DNA of 5,068 nt, taken from contig CAIJTL010001465.1 of assembly GCA_903823545.1 (NCBI GenBank), positions 1-5,068 on the forward strand, read 5' to 3'. Both the position numbers and the translations under genes were made by a program. The notes under the pieces were generated by a model. That model searched no databases. It was not told the origin of the DNA and was given only the letters and a program-made list of their open reading frames with translations. This DNA comes from an uncultured Planctomycetaceae bacterium (lineage in GTDB: Bacteria; Planctomycetota; Planctomycetia; Planctomycetales; Planctomycetaceae). This document shows, piece after piece, positions 3,601 to 5,068 of this stretch (the first letter of the stretch is position 1; each line of letters starts with the position of its first letter).

Positions 3601-5068
3601 GATGACGATCGATTCGACGTTGGCCGAGTCTGTGACGTTCACGAATCCGACTGGCTCACTGACGATCAACGACCTAGGAGCAGCAGGCGATGACACGATT
3701 ACGATCAGTTCCGTGGACGCCGCGTTTCGAGCCTCGTTGTACATTGATGGCGGCGTTGGTACGGACACGGTCACGCTCAATGGACCGCTCAATCTGAGTT
3801 CGGCAACCTCCGGCGGGCATTTGGAATTCAATTCGGAGACGATCAATCTCAATGCCAACATCAGTACGGATGGTGGTCTCGTTCTGCTTCGCGGTGAAAT
3901 CGTTTTGGGAGCGTCTGTCACAATCGACACGGAGCAAGGATCGGACGGCAATGCCGGCTTGGTCCAGTTCAGTGGTAGCAACGTCAGTGCCAGCAACCCG
4001 AACTTCGATTTCACGGTCAACACCAGCACCGGAGGTTCAAATTCCAGTGGCGCGGTGACGCTCGGTCCCTTCAGCGACAACGGAGGAGGTCAGCACGTTC
4101 GGCATTTGACTGTCACGGCTTCGAACTCTGGAACCGGAGACGCTGGCGTAGTGACTTTCACAGACGATGTCACTCTCGCCGCTGGCGGCAATCTGGCTGT
4201 CGATGCGCAGACGATTGATCTGACGTTTTCGAGCGTCGCTTTGAGTGGTACTGGGACGTTGAACTTTTTGGCGTCGCGGAACATCAACGTGGGAGAAAGC
4301 GGGATTGTCACCGTCGTGGATGGTGATTTGACGATGACCGCGAACCAAGGCGAGACGTCCGTCGCTGGCACGTTTACCGGAATTCAAATCGGCGGAGTCG
4401 CGATGTTGCAGACGAGTGGAACAGGCAACATCCACTTGACCGGGCGTGGCGGAGATAACAGATCGGGAATCTTGGTTACCGGCTCCACAACCATCATTCG
4501 TTCCACGAGTACCGCATCTGATGCGGGAGCCATCACGTTGGAAGGAACCGGTGGGTCGGGAGGGCGAGGCGTTTTCGTGACTCAGGGAGCGACAATAACC
4601 TCGGTCAATGGAGACCTAACGCTCATCGGAACAGGAGGCGAAGATGGCACAGGCATCGAAATTTCGAGCACGGCCGAAGTCTCGTCGACAGGAGCAACAA
4701 ACGATGCTGCGAATATCACGATGAACGGCATCGGTGGATCGGGGGCAAATTTCGTCGTTGGCATATTGATTCAAGAGAATGAAACTAAAGTCACGACAGT
4801 TGCCGGAGATATCGAGATCACAGGGACGGGAGGTGAGGTCACGTCAGGTTTCGGAGAAGGGGTTGTGGTCTACGCGGGAGCGACGGTTTCCTCGACCGGA
4901 ACTGGGCTAGGTGCTGGAGCAATCACGCTCAATGGAACAGGAGGGGGGGCCGTTGGCTCCGACGAAAATTACGGAGTTGACATCGACGATTCCGGCGCGA
5001 CGGTGACGTCTGTGGACGGCGACATTTCCATCGTCGCGACTGGTGGCATTGGATCAAATAGCGCCGCA
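2..5068 (+). CDS. Giant repetitive beta-solenoid surface/secreted protein, internal fragment (open at both ends)
   Basis: The frame starting at base 2 is open for 1689 codons to the last base, with neither the true start nor the stop inside the window. Order in fragment residues: TGTGG ladder 1-232, B module 271-328, C module 375-443, second ladder 444-670, B module 691-748, D module 762-806, passenger-type repeat 831-866, stalk 867-1020, LEPI module 1023-1261, D module 1281-1325, C module 1415-1484, third ladder 1485-1689. Cys is absent, Lys occurs 11 times and Trp twice; acidic residues outnumber basic ones. No transmembrane segment, catalytic motif or beta-barrel is seen. Known: passenger-type repeats and haemagglutinin-like strands form extracellular beta-helices. 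Inferred: an exported adhesin, surface fibre or matrix protein, probably of a planctomycete. The signal or sorting region and C-terminus must lie outside. That it is one real coding region is very secure; the function is not. Confidence 0.93.
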   Translation, partial: MIRSVEGTISLTGVGGTGSGGFHRGIYLQDGGHIESTGTGANAAEITLDGTGGIGNGDGSRGIQMQTATTTISAVVGRITLTGTGGTGTASNQGIMHFGGTIKSTGTTPDTGHITLQGTGGTSPGGDDTGVFLFDNEAILMTTQGDISVTGTGGGSANSSGNWGIEVSGVIMSGGEGQIDLIGIGGTGSGGDNVGLSASSNAIISTADAPLNLIGTSGSGPSSPAFRTSTSGTVLINTDNASPIFIHADSVRIGSNTTIRAGATGDGTVSFQQQTNGVAFNLGSTTDNAASTIELSDAELDHISASTINIGNANSGAITISAAITHSNNLSLSTGSGITINDAVTMAANKDFSATSTSTTAGINLATTSADIETSGTGAIALTSARDVTLASGASLKTANGGITVNANQQVTPTAGNFVGVDVNNGLIQATGTGTVTVKGKGGNSGSDQYGVRVQGGGDIVGGTSGLLSVTGTGGVGSGGVNYGTVVAGVGSTITSGGGNVSVTGNGGAAGGDNRGIEVMGGGQITSGGSGTVTVTGTGGGGAGAGIFHIGVHVRESSTITSGGGNVTVTGTGGGAGTNSDNYGVLVQSAGQITAGGSATVTVTGTGGSGSGGNNHGVLIQATGSAITSGGGNVSVTGVEGSGSSSIAVNVLTSGAITTATNGGTLTVIGNSMNFDGTAVISAQSGSSVTLRQRTNGVAINLGTSGNTAGGPLNMTDAELDRITAGTLNIGDANSGAITVSAAISHTNTNAVVIAAGTGQDINLNGSVTTAGGALTLSNAVVLGASVSLDTTNAGAVPAGAAISVAGAINLQANTLTWNAGATATSISTDISGTGTLNKQGTGKLTLNGANSYDGGTTITGGTLQVTDSIVSPVTVANGATLGGTGTTGAVTTQSGGTVAPGNSPGIINTGDLTLVGGSNFNVEIDGTSGAGAVGGHDQLNVSGTVALGGANLVLTLGGGYTPANGDSFVIVNNDSTDAVTGTFLVGGSSIADGGAFTISGTRFVIDYTSGSDGNDVTLTVQNNTLQASIVGNDLVIEDLDLTGRNNQLTVSRSGLNLVITDVNEQFNTAISGAVLTNGNKTVSVPASALGADGKIIVKTLGGNDSLSVDVSTDLGFDVDYQGGLGTSDSLTLAADTVTSVTHAFTNANDGSVSIVDGGTRVISYTGLEPITDNLNATDRVFNFMGDAEVITLSDAGTGTMTIDSTLAESVTFTNPTGSLTINDLGAAGDDTITISSVDAAFRASLYIDGGVGTDTVTLNGPLNLSSATSGGHLEFNSETINLNANISTDGGLVLLRGEIVLGASVTIDTEQGSDGNAGLVQFSGSNVSASNPNFDFTVNTSTGGSNSSGAVTLGPFSDNGGGQHVRHLTVTASNSGTGDAGVVTFTDDVTLAAGGNLAVDAQTIDLTFSSVALSGTGTLNFLASRNINVGESGIVTVVDGDLTMTANQGETSVAGTFTGIQIGGVAMLQTSGTGNIHLTGRGGDNRSGILVTGSTTIIRSTSTASDAGAITLEGTGGSGGRGVFVTQGATITSVNGDLTLIGTGGEDGTGIEISSTAEVSSTGATNDAANITMNGIGGSGANFVVGILIQENETKVTTVAGDIEITGTGGEVTSGFGEGVVVYAGATVSSTGTGLGAGAITLNGTGGGAVGSDENYGVDIDDSGATVTSVDGDISIVATGGIGSNSAA
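698..811 (+). other. Connecting strands leading into module B1
   Basis: This 38-residue stretch leaves the TGTGG pattern and reads as alternating hydrophobic strands (VLINTD, IFIHAD, VRIGSN, TIRAGA, GTVS). The counterpart before the second B module is shorter (about 20 residues, containing MNFDGTAVISAQSG) and similar in style, with a 'strand, turn, VxLRQRT' run-in. It is probably the capping or transition part of the B module rather than a separate domain. Confidence 0.5.
812..985 (+). repeat. Module B, copy 1 (TNGVAxNLG…DAELD…NANSGAIT)
   Basis: A 58-residue module beginning FQQQTNGVAFNLG, with SDAELDHI in the centre and IGNANSGAITISAAI at the end. It aligns without gaps to the copy at 2072-2245, with 34 of 58 residues identical by hand count. 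The invariant parts are TNGVA, NLG, DAELD, NIG and ANSGAIT. From memory, similar 'TDAELDRI.AGTL.IG..NSGAIT' blocks recur in very large secreted haemagglutinin-like proteins of planctomycetes, cyanobacteria and some proteobacteria; no function is established to my knowledge. The strand and turn spacing fits continuation of the solenoid. Confidence 0.8.
986..1123 (+). other. Beta-rich connector between B1 and C1
   Basis: About 46 residues of plain solenoid-like strands (LSLSTGSGITI, AVTMAANKDFSA, AGINLATTSADIET) with none of the named motifs. It joins the end of one cassette to the ANQQ module that opens the next. The lysine in ANKDF is one of only 11 in the fragment. No separate domain can be claimed. 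Confidence 0.45.
1124..1330 (+). repeat. Module C, copy 1 (SGTG…SARD…ANQQ…GNFVGV…GKGG)
   Basis: A 69-residue module with landmarks SGTG at its start, SARDVTL, ITVNANQQVTP, AGNFVGVDV and TGTGTVTVKGKGG at its end. It aligns with 4244-4453 using a single one-residue gap; about 22 of 70 columns are identical, including SGTG, the Arg of SARD/SRN, ANQ, AG.F.G and the closing TGT/TG-G-GG positions. Both copies lead straight into a TGTGG ladder, so this module appears to introduce or cap a ladder. I recall similar 'ANQQ…G.F.GV' blocks in planctomycete giant proteins, but this could not be searched. Confidence 0.75.
1484..1516 (+). repeat. 33-base exact direct repeat, left copy
   Basis: Identical base for base to 1883-1915, with a 399-base offset, equal to two dimers of the ladder. 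It encodes TSGGGNVSVTG. The third positions are also identical, which is more than protein-level selection would require. Confidence 0.9.
1619..1638 (+). other. Candidate G-quadruplex run in coding strand
   Basis: Four G runs of 5, 4, 3 and 3 bases are separated by loops of 1, 1 and 3 bases, which fits the standard G3+N1-7 pattern. The run lies within the glycine/alanine codons of one ladder turn (GTGGGGAGAG). Because it is on the coding strand, it would also be present in the mRNA. Folding in the cell is inference. Confidence 0.6.
1883..1915 (+). repeat. 33-base exact direct repeat, right copy
   Basis: The partner of 1484-1516. The intermediate rung of the same phase (around 1683-1715) carries the same peptide with one Ser-to-Thr change and several synonymous changes. 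The two outer copies are therefore closer to each other than to the middle one. Confidence 0.9.
2012..2071 (+). other. Short transition before module B2
   Basis: Twenty residues (MNFDGTAVIS followed by AQSGSSVT) link the last ladder rung to B2, in the same place that 698-811 occupies before B1 but much shorter. It is probably the lead-in strand of the B module. Confidence 0.4.
2072..2245 (+). repeat. Module B, copy 2
   Basis: A 58-residue module with LRQRTNGVAINLG, TDAELDRITAG and IGDANSGAITVSAAI. It starts exactly 1260 bases (420 codons) after copy 1 and has no insertion or deletion relative to it. The differing columns are mostly conservative (S/T, I/V, I/L), and many identical residues use different third bases (for example in NSGAIT). 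This looks like an old duplication kept by selection on the protein. Confidence 0.82.
2285..2419 (+). repeat. Module D, copy 1 (INLN…VLGASVSLDT)
   Basis: A stretch beginning INLNGSVTTAGG, running through VVLGASVSLDT to AISVAG. It pairs with 3842-3976: about 18 of the first 39 residues are identical, including INLN, GG and VLGASV followed by DT. The pattern resembles strand pairs in filamentous-haemagglutinin-like proteins. It directly follows B2 and precedes the passenger-type repeat. Confidence 0.65.
2420..2491 (+). other. Strands leading into the passenger-type repeat
   Basis: Residues 807-830 read as AINLQANTLTWNAGA plus a Thr/Ser-rich tail. This contains one of only two tryptophans in the fragment. 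Such 'NTLTWN' strands often stand just before passenger-associated repeats, but no separate domain can be defined here. Confidence 0.4.
2492..2599 (+). other. Passenger-associated autotransporter beta-strand repeat (single copy)
   Basis: Residues 831-866 match the familiar consensus: ISGTGTLNKQGTGKLTLNG, then ANSYDGGTTITGGTLQV. Diagnostic elements are G-x-L-x-K-x-G-x-G-x-L-x-L-x-G, the N-x-Y-x-G-G-T-T-I turn and the closing G-G-T-L-x-V. Known: this is the passenger-associated transport repeat family (Pfam PF12951, TIGR02601), found in beta-helical passengers of type V secreted proteins and in many large secreted proteins that lack an obvious barrel. Only one copy is present. It contains two of the 11 lysines of the fragment, at the positions the consensus expects. 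Confidence 0.88.
2600..3061 (+). other. Post-repeat stalk (VTVANGATLGG…APGNSPG…DQLNVSG…DGNDVTL)
   Basis: This is the usual continuation after a passenger-type repeat. In order: VTVANGATLGGTGT, GGTVAPGNSPGIINTGDL, a strand pair FNVEIDGTSG, then HDQLNVSGTVALGGANL, GDSFVIVNNDSTDAVTGTF and FVIDYTSGSDGNDVTL. The same succession (APGNSPG, then 'YDQL.V.G', then 'F.I.NN', then 'Y.GGDGNDV.L') is common in many passenger-repeat proteins from memory. In many autotransporters it lies towards the C-terminal part of the passenger; here the coding region continues for at least another 669 codons. The Asp/Asn-rich SGSDGND turn may bind calcium, which is inference. Confidence 0.72.
3068..3784 (+). other. LEPI module with degenerate calcium-repeat-like turns
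   Basis: About 239 residues with landmarks ASIVGNDLVIEDL at the start, VKTLGGNDSLSVDV, FDVDYQGGLGTSDSLTL, THAFTNANDGSV, YTGLEPITDNL, RVFNFMGDAEVITL, FTNPTGSLTIND, GAAGDDTITI, and FRASLYIDGGVGTDTVTLNG at the end. From memory, this GNDLVI to GLEPI to NPTGSLTIN order recurs as a block in giant planctomycete secreted proteins, but I know no established function. Several turns resemble the RTX nonapeptide GGxGxDxUx. GGVGTDTVT (3749-3775) fits fully; GGNDSLSV (3305-3328) and GGLGTSDSL (3368-3394) are shortened or shifted. Calcium binding is plausible but unproven. Confidence 0.7.
3842..3976 (+). repeat. Module D, copy 2 (INLN…VLGASVTIDT)
   Basis: The counterpart of 2285-2419, offset by 1557 bases. 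It begins INLNANISTDGG, continues IVLGASVTIDT, and ends with a different, more acidic tail (EQGSDGNAGLVQFSG). It follows the LEPI module instead of a B module, so D is not tied to one neighbour. Confidence 0.62.
3977..4243 (+). other. Beta-rich connector between D2 and C2
   Basis: About 89 residues of alternating strands: FDFTVNTSTGG, GAVTLGPFSDNGG, RHLTVTASNSGTG, VVTFTDDVTLAAGG, LAVDAQTIDLTF. There is a weak internal echo (SGAVTLGPFSD against AGVVTFTDDV), but no recognised domain and none of the named modules. It occupies the same place before C2 as 986-1123 does before C1 and is about twice as long. Confidence 0.45.
4244..4453 (+). repeat. Module C, copy 2 (SGTG…SRNINV…ANQ…GTFTGI…GRGG)
   Basis: A 70-residue module with SGTGTLNFLASRNINVG, LTMTANQGETS, AGTFTGIQI, LQTSGTGNIHLTGRGG. 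It begins 3120 bases (1040 codons) after copy 1, with about 31 percent identity, and lies in the same position immediately before a TGTGG ladder. The ANQQ of copy 1 is ANQG here. The conserved relationship of C to a following ladder is the best evidence that the C-ladder pair is a real architectural unit. Confidence 0.72.
4454..5068 (+). repeat. Ladder array A'': TGTGG rungs continuing past the right edge
   Basis: Six further rungs of about 28-37 residues. Starts include AITLEGTGG, DLTLIGTGG, NITMNGIGG, DIEITGTGG, AITLNGTGG and DISIVATGG. Linkers alternate strictly between a long S-T-x-x-x-x-x-A type (STSTASDAG, SSTGATNDAA, SSTGTGLGAG) and a short T-x-V-x-G type (TSVNG, TTVAG, TSVDG). In sequence it is nearer to array A than to A'. 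Its glycine codons (4441-5068) are 21 GGA, 12 GGC, 9 GGG and 6 GGT, almost the reverse of A'. It is cut by the window end; by analogy, a third B module would be expected downstream. Confidence 0.85.
4943..4949 (+). other. Seven-G homopolymer inside a ladder turn
   Basis: A run of seven G within the Gly codons of the GTGGGAVG turn. The frame stays open through it as written. It is the longest G run in the window and could be a slippage site or a sequencing weak point; the intact frame on both sides argues that the stated length is right. Confidence 0.5.

Noticed and set aside
3029..3775. A true RTX calcium-binding array
   Set aside because: Only one turn fits the nonapeptide fully and none are in tandem, so at most these are isolated degenerate motifs.

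Overview
The whole window lies inside one very large coding region on the + strand. Reading from base 2, all 1689 codons to base 5068 are open. There is no stop, no convincing start and no intergenic gap, so the gene runs off both ends. The product is rich in Gly, Thr, Ser, Asn, Ala, Val and Ile. It has no cysteine and only 11 lysines, and it consists of repeated short beta-strands separated by Gly/Asn-rich turns. This is the composition of a giant secreted or surface-exposed beta-solenoid (filamentous-haemagglutinin or autotransporter-passenger-like) protein. The combination of modules (a 'TDAELD…NANSG' module, an 'ANQ' module, a 'YTGLEPI' module and one passenger-associated autotransporter repeat), with moderately high G+C, suggests a planctomycete, probably Pirellulaceae (Rhodopirellula/Blastopirellula-like). 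That assignment rests on remembered family resemblance and was not searched.

Layout: ladder array A of 'TGTGG' rungs (2-697, already under way at the left edge); module B1 (812-985); a connecting beta stretch; module C1 (1124-1330); ladder array A' (1331-2011); module B2 (2072-2245); module D1 (2285-2419); the autotransporter-type repeat (2492-2599) with its follow-on stalk (2600-3061); the LEPI module with degenerate calcium-repeat-like motifs (3068-3784); module D2 (3842-3976); a connecting stretch; module C2 (4244-4453); and ladder array A'' (4454-5068, continuing past the right edge).

The main structural result is a three-level repeat. Rungs of about 28-37 residues alternate between two linker types, so the true unit is a two-rung dimer. 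Dimers form ladders. Ladders sit inside a larger cassette ordered C, ladder, B. The window holds the tail of one cassette, one whole cassette and the head of a third. The middle ladder differs in glycine codon use and is more homogeneous, which suggests recent local expansion or conversion. No RNA gene, CRISPR array, mobile element, promoter or terminator is visible. The role as an adhesin, surface fibre or extracellular matrix protein is inference from architecture only.
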